The notes: generated from the sequence alone by a model not told the origin. A DNA stretch of 56,558 nucleotides from Streptomyces sp. MS191 (GCF_008042125.1 NZ_RDBI01000040.1:2541563-2598120), one strand, 5' to 3'. Numbered from the stretch's first letter, positions 1-8,786 are shown. Translations and numbers: made by a program.

Positions 1-579
1 CCGGCCCTCACCGCGCTGGTCTCCCAAGGGCTCTCCGTGCGGGTCTCCTTCCTCGGGAACGCCGACGAGGTCCTCGACGGGCTCGCCGCCGGGCATCACG
101 ATCTGGCCATCGCGACGGCCCGTCCTCGCGGCGGACTGCTCACGTCGACTCCGCTCTGCGACGAGGAGCACGTCCTGGTCGCCGCTCCGCGCTGGGCCGC
201 CCGGCTCGCGCCGGAGGTACTCCTGCGGAAGGGAGCGGTGGTCCTGGAGCAGCTTCCGGTGGTGGAGGTGCACGAGTCGCTGCCGTTCGTCTCCCGCTAC
301 TGGGCGGAAGTCTTCGAGACGAAGCCGGCCACCGCGGCCACCGTCATCGCCCCCGACCTGCGGGCGGTCCTGGAGTCGGCCGCCGCCGGCGCCGGGCTCG
401 CCGTGCTGCCGCGGTATCTGTGCGAGGAGTCGCTGGAGCGGGGCCGCCTGGTGGCGCTGCTCGATCCGCCGGTTCCGCCGTTGCGGACGTACTTCCTGGC
501 CGTCCGTACCGGAACCCTCGCTCTGGCGCCGCTGGCGCGGGCGCACGAGTGTCTCCTGCGGGCCGCCGGGGGCTGGTGA
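1..579 (+). CDS. LysR-family transcriptional regulator, C-terminal part (5' end outside window)
   Basis: The frame is open from base 1 and ends at TGA 577-579, so only the effector-binding half of a longer protein is present; the N-terminal helix-turn-helix lies upstream of the window. The visible part reads as a LysR substrate-binding domain: an alternating beta/alpha pattern with GLAAGHHDLAIATARP (the usual 'L..G..D.ai' strand), DEEHVLVAAPRW, and the late AAAGAGLAVLPRYLCEESLERGRLVAL segment that matches the 'G.Gia.lP.....l..G.Lv.l' signature. LysR proteins usually bind a small-molecule inducer and regulate a divergent neighbour, which would be outside this window. The Nudix gene follows 35 bp downstream on the same strand. 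The effector cannot be inferred. Confidence 0.8.
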   Translation, partial: PALTALVSQGLSVRVSFLGNADEVLDGLAAGHHDLAIATARPRGGLLTSTPLCDEEHVLVAAPRWAARLAPEVLLRKGAVVLEQLPVVEVHESLPFVSRYWAEVFETKPATAATVIAPDLRAVLESAAAGAGLAVLPRYLCEESLERGRLVALLDPPVPPLRTYFLAVRTGTLALAPLARAHECLLRAAGGW

Positions 580-614
580 GTTTCAGGACGCCGGATGCGG
601 GCCATTTTCTTCCC

Positions 615-1094
615 ATGACCGAACGTCCTGTGGTCAAGCGCACCGCACGCGCCATCCTGCTCGATGGAAACGACCTCATCCTCATCAAGCGGACCAAGCC
701 GGGGGTGGATCCCTACTGGGTGACGCCCGGTGGCGGGGTCGAGTCCTCGGACACCACGGTCGTCGAGGCCCTGCACCGCGAGGTGCACGAGGAGCTCGGC
801 GCCAAGATCACCGATGTGGTCCCCTGCTTCGTGGACACCGTCGAGCACATCGTCGACGGCGGTGTGTCGGGCGTGAAGGTCCAGCACTTCTTCGTCTGCC
901 GGCTCGACTCGTTGGATCCCTCTCTGCGGCACGGCCCCGAGATCGACGAACCGTGTGGTGAGTACGAGATCGTCCGGGTGCCGTTCAGCCGGGTCGGTAT
1001 CGCGGCCGTCCATCTCGTACCGCTCTCCCTGCGGCACTACCTCGACGGCAACATCGAGGGCGTCCGCGCGATGCACGCCCCCGACCTGGGCTGA
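615..1094 (+). CDS. Nudix hydrolase
   Basis: This is a 159-residue single-domain protein. The Nudix box lies at residues 41-63: G41, then R55-E56-V57-x-E59-E60-x-G62, which keeps the metal-binding REVHEELG core. The first glutamate of GX5EX7REUXEEXGU is Thr47 here, so the box is slightly degenerate. Family members hydrolyse nucleoside diphosphates linked to another group (oxidised nucleotides, sugar nucleotides, dinucleotide polyphosphates); the substrate cannot be read from sequence. The start is ATG 615, chosen because the frame upstream has no sensible Nudix sequence and it gives the normal family length of about 150-160 residues. The gene converges on the globin-reductase gene. Confidence 0.82.
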   Translation: MTERPVVKRTARAILLDGNDLILIKRTKPGVDPYWVTPGGGVESSDTTVVEALHREVHEELGAKITDVVPCFVDTVEHIVDGGVSGVKVQHFFVCRLDSLDPSLRHGPEIDEPCGEYEIVRVPFSRVGIAAVHLVPLSLRHYLDGNIEGVRAMHAPDLG

Positions 1095-1220
1095 CCGCCG
1101 GCCGACGCCCGGAAGACCAGGGTCCGTCGTCGCGGGCCCGAGAAGACCGCCCGGACAGGACGCCCCCTTGGGGGTGCCTTGTCGATCAGGCGGGAGCCGG
1201 CAAGATCGGCAGGACGCCCC

Positions 1221-2429
1221 CTAGGCGCCGCCGACGGCCACCAGGTCCTCCAGGGAGTCGTGACGAATCCGGTCGGGGGGCATGCCGATGCGCCTCAGCG
1301 CGTCGATCCCGCTGCGGATCATGCCGGGCGGCCCCGAGAGATAGGCGTCGTACTCGTTCCACGGGCCGTACCGGCACACGGCCTCCGGCAGGCGCCCCTG
1401 GTCCTCGGTGACCGGGCGCACCGAGAGCCATGGAAAGGTCCTCTGGAGCCGCATCATCGTGTCGATGTCGTAGAGGTCGTGGCCGCTGCGTGCCCCGTAG
1501 AAGACCTCGACGGGTCGCCGGTCCCCGTGCTCGGCGACGTCCTCGACGAGCGCCTTGATGGGGGCGATGCCCGTGCCCCCGCCGAGGCAGAGCAGGCCGT
1601 TGTCGGTGGAGTGGTCGACCGTCATGGAGCCCGCGGGCGGGCCGAGCCGCAGCACGTCCCCGGGGCGGGCGTGGTGCACCAGCGCGTTGGAGACCCAGCC
1701 GGCGGGGACCGCCTTGACGTGAAGGGAGAGCAGCCCGTCGGGCCGCGGGGCGGTGGCGAAGGAGTAGTGCCGCCACACACGCGGCCACCACGGGGTCTCC
1801 AGCGTCGTGTACTGGCCGGCGACGAAGTGATACGGCTGCTCGGGGCGCAGGGTGATCACCGCGATGTCGGGCGTCCGCAGATCGTGCGAGACGACCTCGG
1901 CATGCCACCAGGGTGGTGCCTTCCGCTCGTCGTCGGCCGCTGCGTCGATCATGATCTGCGAGATCGTGGTGTACGTCCGGATCCACGCCGCCTGGGCCTC
2001 GTCGTTCCAGGTCGTCGTGGCGTACCTGATCAGGGCCCCGATCAGGGCCTCCCCGACGGCCGGATAGTGCGTCGGCAGGGTGCCGTACTTGCGGTGCCCG
2101 CGCCCCAGGTGCTGGAGGTACTCGGTGAGGACCGGGGCGTTGTCCAGGTGCTCGGCCGCGGTCAGCAGAGCCTTGAGCAGGCGATCGCGCTGGGCGTCCA
2201 TCGCGGCGGGGAACATCGAGCGCAGCTCGGGATGCCGGACGAAGAGCAGCGCGTAGAAGTACGACGTCACCCGGTCGGCGACGGGTCCGATCTCGGCCAG
2301 GGTGCGGCGGATCTGGATCGCGTCGGGAGAAGGACCCGAAGGTATCCGGGGAAGTGCGTCGGCGTCGTCGTCCGTGTTGTCGTCCGCGTCGTGGTCCTCA
2401 GCGGCTGACGTGGTGGTCGGAGCATCCAT
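1221..2429 (-). CDS. Flavohemoprotein-like globin/FAD/NAD(P) reductase
   Basis: This 402-residue protein is built like Hmp: a globin domain (about residues 35-165) fused to a ferredoxin-reductase-type module. In the globin domain, Tyr59 sits at the B10-like position and His112 in GHRKYGTLPTHYPAVGE is the expected proximal haem ligand. RHYSFATAP (220-228) is the FAD-binding RxYS motif, and GGGTGIAP (283-290) binds the NAD(P)H pyrophosphate. Family enzymes oxidise nitric oxide to nitrate (NO dioxygenase) or act as oxygen/redox reductases. The start at ATG 2429 follows GAGGCGAGG; the open frame runs further upstream but carries no domain sequence. The first 30 residues are Asp-rich and not part of the globin fold. 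No NsrR-like operator was recognised upstream. Confidence 0.85.
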   Translation of the reverse strand: MDAPTTTSAAEDHDADDNTDDDADALPRIPSGPSPDAIQIRRTLAEIGPVADRVTSYFYALLFVRHPELRSMFPAAMDAQRDRLLKALLTAAEHLDNAPVLTEYLQHLGRGHRKYGTLPTHYPAVGEALIGALIRYATTTWNDEAQAAWIRTYTTISQIMIDAAADDERKAPPWWHAEVVSHDLRTPDIAVITLRPEQPYHFVAGQYTTLETPWWPRVWRHYSFATAPRPDGLLSLHVKAVPAGWVSNALVHHARPGDVLRLGPPAGSMTVDHSTDNGLLCLGGGTGIAPIKALVEDVAEHGDRRPVEVFYGARSGHDLYDIDTMMRLQRTFPWLSVRPVTEDQGRLPEAVCRYGPWNEYDAYLSGPPGMIRSGIDALRRIGMPPDRIRHDSLEDLVAVGGA

Positions 2430-2562
2430 CGTGTGCCTCGCCTCGCGCAACGGGCTGTTGTCGACGCAGCATGACAGTTCCCGACGCCGCTTCGGACAGA
2501 AAGTGGAATTCCCGGGCATTCGCCCCCTGACTGCGGCTACTGTCTTTACTTTGCTTTCGACC

Positions 2563-3234
2563 TCATGGGGACGAGAGGTCTCCCTCGGCGTTTTCCCGCA
2601 CCAGCGCGTACGCCTCGCGGAGATCGGATCCCGCATAGCTGTGGCGGGAGAGCCCGGCGAGATGGTGATCGGCATTCACCGCCACCGTCAACGGCACCGC
2701 CGCGAAAAGCTCCGCGTCGGACATCGAGTCCCCGTAGGCGACGCAGGACTCGAAGGTCACTCCGTATTCGACGCAGAGCCGGCGCGCGATCGTCACCTTG
2801 GCCGCGGCATTGAGAATGCCGGGACGGTGAATGGGCTGGGTGAAGGGCACAGCGGGCCACCGGGATCCGTGGGCGGAATCGGCTCCCCAGTCCAGCAGCC
2901 GTTCCACGAAGAAGTCCGGCGAGAGGGAGATCACCGCACAGCGGCCTCCCTGCGACCGGATGTCCGCCCAGACCTCCCGAATACCGCTCAGCCAGGGAGC
3001 GCCCTCGAAGGCGGCCGTGACCTGCTCGGGTGTGAGCGCGGACCAGAGCGCGTGGGCCTGCACGGCGAACTCGTCCGGCGACAGACCGCGCAGCAGGAAG
3101 TCCCTCTCCAACGCGGCGATCTCCTCGCTCACCCCGAGCTGGCGGGAGATCTCCACGGCGGCGGCCGATCCCCGGATCAGAGTGCCGTCGAGATCGAAAA
3201 GGTGGAGTCTGCCCCTGCCGGTGAGAGTCTTCAT
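2563..3234 (-). CDS. HAD-superfamily phosphatase (subclass IB, SerB-like)
   Basis: A 223-residue protein. Motif I is DLDGT (14-18), giving the nucleophile Asp14 and the acid/base Asp16; motif II is the Ser in CAVISLSPDF; motif IV is GDSMSDAEL, which binds magnesium. The helical cap between motifs I and II and the 'vSaSp'-type strand are typical of HAD-IB enzymes such as phosphoserine phosphatase and related housecleaning phosphatases. The substrate is unknown. It lies upstream of the globin-reductase gene on the same strand with a 133-bp gap, so co-transcription is possible but not shown. ATG 3234 has only a weak Shine-Dalgarno sequence. Confidence 0.82.
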   Translation of the reverse strand: MKTLTGRGRLHLFDLDGTLIRGSAAAVEISRQLGVSEEIAALERDFLLRGLSPDEFAVQAHALWSALTPEQVTAAFEGAPWLSGIREVWADIRSQGGRCAVISLSPDFFVERLLDWGADSAHGSRWPAVPFTQPIHRPGILNAAAKVTIARRLCVEYGVTFESCVAYGDSMSDAELFAAVPLTVAVNADHHLAGLSRHSYAGSDLREAYALVRENAEGDLSSP

Positions 3235-3302
3235 ATACGCCGAGGCTAGTACGTGCGGTTACTCCCCCGGTCAGACGCGGAGAGCGCGAACGGACGGGCA
3301 CG

Positions 3303-3839
3303 GTGTTTCACGTGAAACATCTCCGACGTCCCGCTCGGCGGGCACTCCTGGTCGTCCATGTCTCCGTCTCCGTGGCATGGCTCGGGCTCAGCGTGGGACT
3401 GCTGGCGCTCGGCGTCGCGGCTTTCACGACAAGCGACGCCTCACTGACGGAAGCCGCCTACCGAGCGATGAAGGTGTTCGCGGACTGGCTGCTGGCGCCG
3501 ATCGCGGTGGTGACGCTCGTGAGCGGCCTCGTGCTCTCGCTGGGCACCCCCTGGGGGCTGGCCCGGCATCGGTGGGTCTGGATCAAGTTCTGGATCACCA
3601 TGGCCACGGCAGCCGCGACCGTGTTCGCGCTGCGCCCGGAGATCGGGCACGCGGCAGCGGCCGGGGTGCCGGACGCCAGTCTCGTGGCCGCCCCGGCGGT
3701 GTCCACCACGGCCTATCTCTTCATGACGGCGATCTCGGTCCTCAAGCCCTGGGGGCTGACCCGACGCGGCCGTCGTCTGCGACAAGCGGGGGATTCACGA
3801 AAAACACTGGACGGTCGACCCGCACGTCAGACAGCCTGA
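3303..3839 (+). CDS. Integral membrane protein, DUF2269-like
   Basis: A 178-residue hydrophobic protein with four probable membrane segments: about residues 13-37 (LLVVHVSVSVAWLGLSVGLL), 60-82, 92-110 and 130-150. The conserved His in the first helix and the short loops resemble the DUF2269 family of predicted membrane proteins; no biochemical role is established. The annotated start GTG 3303 lies inside a parS site, so the first six residues (MFHVKH) are simply the translated parS. An in-frame GTG at 3312, also within parS, is an alternative start. The downstream acetyltransferase begins only 5 bp after the stop, so the two are probably co-transcribed. Confidence 0.65.
   Translation: MFHVKHLRRPARRALLVVHVSVSVAWLGLSVGLLALGVAAFTTSDASLTEAAYRAMKVFADWLLAPIAVVTLVSGLVLSLGTPWGLARHRWVWIKFWITMATAAATVFALRPEIGHAAAAGVPDASLVAAPAVSTTAYLFMTAISVLKPWGLTRRGRRLRQAGDSRKTLDGRPARQTA
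3305..3318. promoter_or_regulatory. parS site (ParB-binding), overlapping a gene start
   Basis: Exact 14-bp palindrome GTTTCACGTGAAAC, the Streptomyces parS consensus. It coincides with the first codons of the downstream membrane-protein gene, so ParB bound here could block initiation or transcription of that gene. It is the parS farthest from oriC in this window (about 40 kb). Confidence 0.93.
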
Positions 3840-3844
3840 CCGTC

Positions 3845-4708
3845 ATGCCGACCTCGCTCACCGCGCTCGACCAGCTCCCCATCCGGCTTCTCGACACCGG
3901 CGACCTGCTCGCCTGCGCCGACCTCTCCGAGGACCGGGGGTGGCCACGCGAGGAGCACAAGTGGGGCCTCCTGCTCAGCGCGGGGACGGGCTACGGCATC
4001 GACGACCCCACCGGCAAGGGCCTGATCGCCGCCTGCGTGGTCACCTCGTACGGCCCCGACCTGGCCGCCATCGGCATGGTCCTGGTCGCCGAACGCTGCG
4101 CCCGTCAGGGCGTCGGGCGCCGACTGATGCGCCATGTGCTGGAGCTGTCCGGAGACATGCCGCTCACCCTGCACGCCACGCCGAACGGGCAGCCGCTCTA
4201 CGAAGAGCTGGGCTTCGCCCAGACCGGCCGGGCCGAGATGATCCGCGGCCACTTCACCCCGACGGAGCCCGTGCCCGACGTGCCGACCCGGCCGGCCACC
4301 GCCGAGGACCTCCCGGCGATCCTGCGCCTGGACCGCGAGGTGTTCGGCCTCGACCGCACCCACATGATCACTCGCCTCCCCGCCTTCGCCGATCAGCTGC
4401 GGGTCGCCGAGGAGAACGGCGAGATCACCGGCTTCGCGGCGGCATGGCCGAACATGGACACCCACGTCATCGGCCCGCTGATCGCCCGCGAGCCGGCCAC
4501 CGCGCAGGCCCTGGTCGCCTCGCTGGCCGCGGCCACGGACCGACCGCTGCGCACGGACATCGACGTGCGCCACACCTCCCTGCTGGACTGGCTGAAGGCG
4601 AACGGCCTCGCCCCGATCGCCTTCAACGCGGTGATGACGCGCTCCATCCCGGGCCTTCCGGGCGACTGGACCCGCCGGTTCGCACCCCTGACGGTGGCAG
4701 CGGGCTAA
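3845..4708 (+). CDS. GNAT-family N-acetyltransferase, two-domain
   Basis: A 287-residue protein with two GNAT-like halves. The first half holds the acetyl-CoA site: IGMVLVAERCARQGVGRRLMRHVLE is motif A (Q/RxxGxG/A), followed by LHATPNGQPLYEELGF, the motif B strand-helix ending in 'Y..lGF'. The second half, from about residue 145 (TRPATAEDLPAILRLDREVFG), is a more divergent GNAT domain of the kind found C-terminally in such tandem enzymes. The start at ATG 3845 begins directly after the preceding membrane-protein stop. The acceptor substrate (small molecule or protein) cannot be predicted. Confidence 0.85.
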   Translation: MPTSLTALDQLPIRLLDTGDLLACADLSEDRGWPREEHKWGLLLSAGTGYGIDDPTGKGLIAACVVTSYGPDLAAIGMVLVAERCARQGVGRRLMRHVLELSGDMPLTLHATPNGQPLYEELGFAQTGRAEMIRGHFTPTEPVPDVPTRPATAEDLPAILRLDREVFGLDRTHMITRLPAFADQLRVAEENGEITGFAAAWPNMDTHVIGPLIAREPATAQALVASLAAATDRPLRTDIDVRHTSLLDWLKANGLAPIAFNAVMTRSIPGLPGDWTRRFAPLTVAAG

Positions 4709-4786
4709 CGGCCATTTGATTGCAGACGCGGACTATTGCGGTCATCGTCTACTCTGGGAGGAGCAGCTCCGGACAGAGGAGAGACC

Positions 4787-5245
4787 ATGACCGCGACCGA
4801 CCCTGCACTCACCGCCCTCTCCCAGGGCTGGTGCGCCCTCTCGCTGCTGCACGGCCGGATCGAATCCCACATCGAACGCGCCCTGGAATCGCGCCACGGG
4901 CTCAGCATGCGCGAGTACTCGCTTCTCGACGTCCTCAGCCGCCAGCACAGCGGCCCCGGTGGACACCTGCAGATGAAGCAGGTCGCCGACGCCGTCGTGC
5001 TCAGCCAGAGCGCCACCACCCGGCTCGTGACCCGCCTGGAGGACCGCGGCCTGCTCACCCGGTACCTCTGCGCCACCGACCGCCGCGGCATCTACACCGA
5101 CGTCACGGAAGCCGGCCTCAAGCTGCTCGAAGAGGCCCGGCCCACGAACGACGGCGCCCTGCGCGAAGCCCTGGACCAGGCGTCGGAGAACCCGGAGCTC
5201 GCTCCCCTGGTCCGCGTCGTCGAAGGCCTGAGCATCCCGGCCTAA
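4787..5245 (+). CDS. MarR-family transcriptional regulator
   Basis: A 152-residue winged-helix protein. The recognition region is LQMKQVADAVVLSQSATTRLVTRLEDRGLLTRYLCATDRRGIYTDVTEAG: helix-turn-helix, then the wing with the DRR motif (D-R-R-G) that defines MarR proteins. The flanking helices form the dimer interface. MarR proteins repress nearby genes and are released by phenolic ligands or oxidants. The start at ATG 4787 is supported by GAGGAG seven bases upstream. The upstream 4715-4760 stretch contains two related sequences, ATTGCAGAC and ATTGCGGTC, that could be part of an operator, but no clean palindrome is seen. A GNAT gene follows 56 bp downstream. Confidence 0.88.
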   Translation: MTATDPALTALSQGWCALSLLHGRIESHIERALESRHGLSMREYSLLDVLSRQHSGPGGHLQMKQVADAVVLSQSATTRLVTRLEDRGLLTRYLCATDRRGIYTDVTEAGLKLLEEARPTNDGALREALDQASENPELAPLVRVVEGLSIPA

Positions 5246-5301
5246 GGGCTGTCCAGGCGATCTTCTCGGGCCCCGCACGACCGAGGCGTAGCCTGCGCTC
5301 C

Positions 5302-5754
5302 ATGAACGATCTTCAGATACGCTCCGCCACCGCGGGCGACCTCGCGGCGATCGTCGCCATGCTGGCGGATGACCCCCTCGGTGCTCAGCGGGAGTCCCCC
5401 GATGACCTCACCCCGTACACGGTGGCCTTCGAACGGCTCGCCCGGGACCCGAACCAGCACCTGGTCGTGGCCGTGCGCGGAGAAAAGGTCGTGGGGACGC
5501 TTCAGCTCACGATCATCCCGGGGCTCTCCCGTCGCGGCTCGACCCGGTCGATCATCGAAGGCGTCCGTATCCACTCCGAGGAGCGCGGCAGCGGGCTCGG
5601 CAGCCGGCTGATGGAGTGGGCCGTCGAGGAATCCCGCCGCCAGGACTGCCGACTGGTACAGCTGACCTCCGATGCCACCCGCACCGACGCGCACCGTTTC
5701 TACGAGCGGCTCGGCTTCGAGGCGTCCCATCTCGGGTTCAAGCTCAGCCTCTGA
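5302..5754 (+). CDS. GNAT-family N-acetyltransferase
   Basis: A 150-residue single-domain acetyltransferase. IEGVRIHSEERGSGLGSRLMEWAVEESR is the acetyl-CoA-binding motif A (RGSGLG matches R/QxxGxG/A). CRLVQLTSDATRTDAHRFYERLGFEASHLGFKL is the C-terminal strand-helix-strand with the characteristic 'A..FYe.lGF' motif seen in many aminoglycoside and amino-acid acetylating GNATs. Start ATG 5302 was chosen because the family length begins here; the longer open frame upstream runs through the marR gene in another frame. The acceptor is unknown. It may be co-transcribed with the upstream MarR gene. Confidence 0.87.
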   Translation: MNDLQIRSATAGDLAAIVAMLADDPLGAQRESPDDLTPYTVAFERLARDPNQHLVVAVRGEKVVGTLQLTIIPGLSRRGSTRSIIEGVRIHSEERGSGLGSRLMEWAVEESRRQDCRLVQLTSDATRTDAHRFYERLGFEASHLGFKLSL

Positions 5755-5772
5755 GCCGGCCCACCCCGACAG

Positions 5773-5799
5773 CGGGCCCCAGGGATGTCCCGGGGCCCG
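5773..5799. terminator. Hairpin between convergent genes
   Basis: CGGGCCCC (5773-5780) pairs with GGGGCCCG (5792-5799), with a further GGG/CCC inside. It lies between the convergent GNAT and serine-hydrolase genes, so it can terminate both. Its last base is the first base of the adjoining parS. Confidence 0.6.
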
Positions 5800-5812
5800 T
5801 TTCACGTGAAAC
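5799..5812. promoter_or_regulatory. parS site
   Basis: Exact GTTTCACGTGAAAC in the 65-bp gap between convergent genes, eight bases from the stop codon of the serine-hydrolase gene. Confidence 0.93.
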
Positions 5813-5819
5813 AGCCCGG

Positions 5820-7214
5820 TCAGAGGCCGCGCCAGCCCGCTGCGTCCACCCCTCCGGGAACCGCCTCGCCCTGCTCGTACGGCTCGCGGGTGAAGACGAA
5901 GGAAGCGAGATCGAGGTGGCTCACCGAGCCGTCCGGCCGTCGCACGACGCGCAGCGTCTCGCCCGCGTAGTACCCGTCCAGGCCGATCCAGCCGCCCTCG
6001 GGCAGCGCGCGGAACCGGGCACTGCGCCCGGCGCCGGTGAGCGGCTCCAGGCTGACGCTCCGCCCCGCCTCCAGCCGCAGGCCGTACGCGTAGGTGCCCC
6101 AGTACCAGGGACCGGTCAGAGCGAGCAGATCCTGGTCGACCTCCGCCTGCGGCAAGGGCCGCCACGGCTCCGGGAACCGGGGCTCGGCATCGGCCACGAT
6201 CCGTACGAGATCGGCGGCCACCGTGCCGGTCAGCGGACCCGAGGTGGCGTTCGCCAGTGCCACGGCCGCCACCCCTTCCTCCACATCCACCCAGAGGCAG
6301 GCGACGAAGCCCGGCAACGAGCCGGTGTGCCCGATCAGCGTCCGGCCGTTCCGCCGCACCAACTGCAGGCCGAGACCGTAGCCACCCGTCCAGTCACCGA
6401 CGCCGGGGGCCGCGGCGGGTTCCCGCATCTCCTCCACGGAGGCGGCGCTCAGGACACGGTCGTCGCCCTGTGCGAGGAATCCGGCGAACCGGCACAGGTC
6501 CTCGGCGGTCGACCAGAGCTGACCGGCCGGTGCCATCAGCCCCAGGTCCTCGGACGGTTCGGGCAGCATCACATCGGCCCAGGGGTGCACGGCCCAGCCG
6601 CCGGCGTGCGGGGCGACCGGCTGCACGGTCGTCCGCCGCATGCCGAGGGGCTCCAGGATCTCCGCGTGCAGCGCCGCCTCCCAGGACACCCCGCGGATCG
6701 CCTCGACCAGCGAACCCAGCAGCGTGTAGCCGGGGTTGGAGTAGTGGTGCCGGCGCCCCGCCGGATACCGGAAGGGTTCCTTGCCGAGGACGTCGGCCAG
6801 CTCCGGCCGCACCGTCCCGGGCGTACGCTCCCACCACGGGGCGGGCGTCTCCGCTCCGAGCCCCGCGCTGTGACCGAGGAGCTGTGCGATGGTCACCTCG
6901 CCCACTCCCGGGCCGAGTTCGGACTCCACGAGGTGCTTCGCCAGCGCGTCGTTCAGATCGAGGAGTCCCTCGTCCCGCAGCCGCATCACCAGAACCGCGG
7001 TGAACACCTTGGTGAGTGAGCCGATCCGGTACTGCGTGTCGGCGTCCGGCGCATGGCCCTCGACACAGGTGCGCGCCCCGCTCCACACCAGCTTCCCGTC
7101 ACGGGCGATCGCGCCGACGAAGGACGGCGACCGCCCTTCGGACTGGGCGACGGCGACACGGTGGAGCAGCGCCCGTTCCGTGCTCGGGAGCAGGGCTTCG
7201 AGGAATGAGGTCAT
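5820..7214 (-). CDS. Serine hydrolase, beta-lactamase class C / DD-peptidase fold
   Basis: A 464-residue protein with the three active-site motifs of the penicillin-recognising fold. SxxK is S66-L-T-K69 in YRIGSLTKVF; the YxN motif is YSN in HHYSNPGYTLLGSLVE; the KTG-equivalent is HTG in LIGHTGSLPGFVA. No signal peptide is seen at the chosen start (ATG 7214, MTSFLEALLPST), so it looks cytoplasmic. That favours an esterase/amidohydrolase role over periplasmic beta-lactamase activity, although a longer N-terminus from 7253 is open. The C-terminal 110 residues form the extra beta domain often attached to such serine hydrolases. It is a single gene between parS 5799 and dnaB, read in the same direction as dnaB. 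Confidence 0.82.
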   Translation of the reverse strand: MTSFLEALLPSTERALLHRVAVAQSEGRSPSFVGAIARDGKLVWSGARTCVEGHAPDADTQYRIGSLTKVFTAVLVMRLRDEGLLDLNDALAKHLVESELGPGVGEVTIAQLLGHSAGLGAETPAPWWERTPGTVRPELADVLGKEPFRYPAGRRHHYSNPGYTLLGSLVEAIRGVSWEAALHAEILEPLGMRRTTVQPVAPHAGGWAVHPWADVMLPEPSEDLGLMAPAGQLWSTAEDLCRFAGFLAQGDDRVLSAASVEEMREPAAAPGVGDWTGGYGLGLQLVRRNGRTLIGHTGSLPGFVACLWVDVEEGVAAVALANATSGPLTGTVAADLVRIVADAEPRFPEPWRPLPQAEVDQDLLALTGPWYWGTYAYGLRLEAGRSVSLEPLTGAGRSARFRALPEGGWIGLDGYYAGETLRVVRRPDGSVSHLDLASFVFTREPYEQGEAVPGGVDAAGWRGL

Positions 7215-7298
7215 GGTCCGATCCAACGCTCCGCCCACGTCGGCGTCGACCACATTTCGCTCGCGGCGCAGTGCGTCCCTGGCGGGCGCATCGGCCGG

Positions 7299-8786
7299 TC
7301 AGGTCTGGGCCATGTCCACGAAGCGGGAGTAGTGGCCCTGGAAGGCCACGGTGATCGTCGCGGTCGGACCGTTACGGTGCTTGCCGACGATGATGTCCGC
7401 CTCGCCCGCGCGCGGTGACTCCTTCTCGTAGGCGTCCTCGCGGTGCAGCAGGATCACCATGTCCGCATCCTGCTCGATGGAGCCGGACTCACGGAGGTCG
7501 GAGACCATCGGCTTCTTGTCCGTGCGCTGCTCGGGTCCACGGTTCAGCTGCGAGAGCGCGATCACCGGCAGCTCCAGCTCCTTGGCCAGGAGCTTGAGGT
7601 TTCGCGACATGTCCGAGACTTCCTGCTGACGGCTCTCCTGCCGCTTGGAGCCGCCCGACTGCATCAGCTGGAGGTAGTCGATGACCACGAGCTTGAGGCC
7701 GTTGCGCTGCTTGAGGCGACGGCACTTGGCGCGGATCTCCATCATCGACAGGTTCGGCGAGTCGTCGATGTACAGCGGGGCCTGGGAGACGTCGGGCATC
7801 CGGCGGGCCAGCCGGGTCCAGTCCTCGTCGGTCATCGTGCCCGAGCGCATGTGGTGCAGCGCGACGCGGGCCTCCGCCGAGAGCAGGCGCATGGCGATCT
7901 CGTTGCGGCCCATTTCGAGGGAGAAGATGACGCTGGGCAGGTTGTGCTTGATGGAGCAGGCCCGGGCGAAGTCCAGCGCGAGCGTGGACTTACCCATGGC
8001 GGGCCGGGCCGCGATGATGATCATCTGGCCGGGGTGCAGACCATTGGTGAGCTGGTCGAGGTCGGTGAATCCGGTGGGCACGCCGGTCATCTCACCGCTG
8101 CGGGACCCGATCGCCTCGATCTCGTCGAGTGCGCCCTCCATGATGTCGCCGAGCGGCAGATAGTCCTCGGTGGTCCGCTGCTCGGTGACCGCGTAGATCT
8201 CCGCCTGGGCGGAGTTCACGATCTCGTCGACGTCGCCGTCGGCGGCGTAGCCCATCTGCGTGATCTTGGTGCCGGCCTCCACGAGGCGGCGCAGCACGGC
8301 CCGCTCGTGGACGATCTCCGCGTAGTAGGAGGCGTTGGCGGCGGTCGGCACCGACTGGACGAGGGTGTGCAGGTACGACGCACCGCCGACGCGGGTGATC
8401 TCGCCACGCTTGGTGAGCTCGGCGCCGACCGTGATCGGGTCGGCCGGCTCGCCCTTGGCGTACAGGTCGAGGATCGCCGCGTAGACCGTCTCGTGGGCCG
8501 GCTTGTAGAAGTCGTGGCCCTTGATGATCTCCACGACGTCCGCGATGGCGTCCTTGGACAGCAGCATGCCGCCGAGGACGGACTGCTCGGCGTCCAGGTC
8601 CTGCGGGGGCACCCGCTCGAAGCCGGAGAGCCCACCGTCCCAGGGGCCGGAGTCGCTGCCCCGGTCGTGCTGGTCCTCACGGCCTCGACCGCGTCCACGG
8701 GCCTCGCCACGGGGGCGGGTCACGGGCAGCCGGTCGCTCGGTCCGCTGTCCGCCCAGGGGTCGTCCAAAGGCTCGGGAATGCTCAC
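7299..8786 (-). CDS. dnaB: Replicative DNA helicase DnaB
   Basis: A 495-residue hexameric 5'-3' helicase that unwinds the parental duplex at the replication fork. After a disordered Arg/Gly/Asp-rich N-terminal 55 residues comes the DnaB N-domain (PPQDLDAEQSVLGGMLLSKDAI), the linker, and the RecA-like motor: Walker A ARPAMGKST, Walker B LVVIDYLQLM, the arginine-finger region and SQLNRGPEQRTDKKPMVSDLRESGSIEQDADMV. The sequence is uninterrupted, so there is no intein, unlike many actinobacterial dnaB genes. Start GTG 8786 is fixed by a perfect AGGAGGTGGCTC ribosome site. A cluster of DnaA boxes lies 150-240 bp upstream, suggesting control by the initiator. DnaC is not visible; DciA (47860-48408) is the likely loader. 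Confidence 0.97.
   Translation of the reverse strand: MSIPEPLDDPWADSGPSDRLPVTRPRGEARGRGRGREDQHDRGSDSGPWDGGLSGFERVPPQDLDAEQSVLGGMLLSKDAIADVVEIIKGHDFYKPAHETVYAAILDLYAKGEPADPITVGAELTKRGEITRVGGASYLHTLVQSVPTAANASYYAEIVHERAVLRRLVEAGTKITQMGYAADGDVDEIVNSAQAEIYAVTEQRTTEDYLPLGDIMEGALDEIEAIGSRSGEMTGVPTGFTDLDQLTNGLHPGQMIIIAARPAMGKSTLALDFARACSIKHNLPSVIFSLEMGRNEIAMRLLSAEARVALHHMRSGTMTDEDWTRLARRMPDVSQAPLYIDDSPNLSMMEIRAKCRRLKQRNGLKLVVIDYLQLMQSGGSKRQESRQQEVSDMSRNLKLLAKELELPVIALSQLNRGPEQRTDKKPMVSDLRESGSIEQDADMVILLHREDAYEKESPRAGEADIIVGKHRNGPTATITVAFQGHYSRFVDMAQT

Noticed and set aside
1156..1224. Direct repeat CAGGACGCCCCCT at 1156 and 1210
   Set aside because: A short GC-rich repeat between convergent genes with no mirrored arms at both copies and no context suggesting function.
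2430..2562. NsrR or sigma-R control site upstream of the globin-reductase gene
   Set aside because: A GGAATTCC string is present, but no GTT lies 18 bp after GGAAT on either strand, and no NsrR-like dyad was found.
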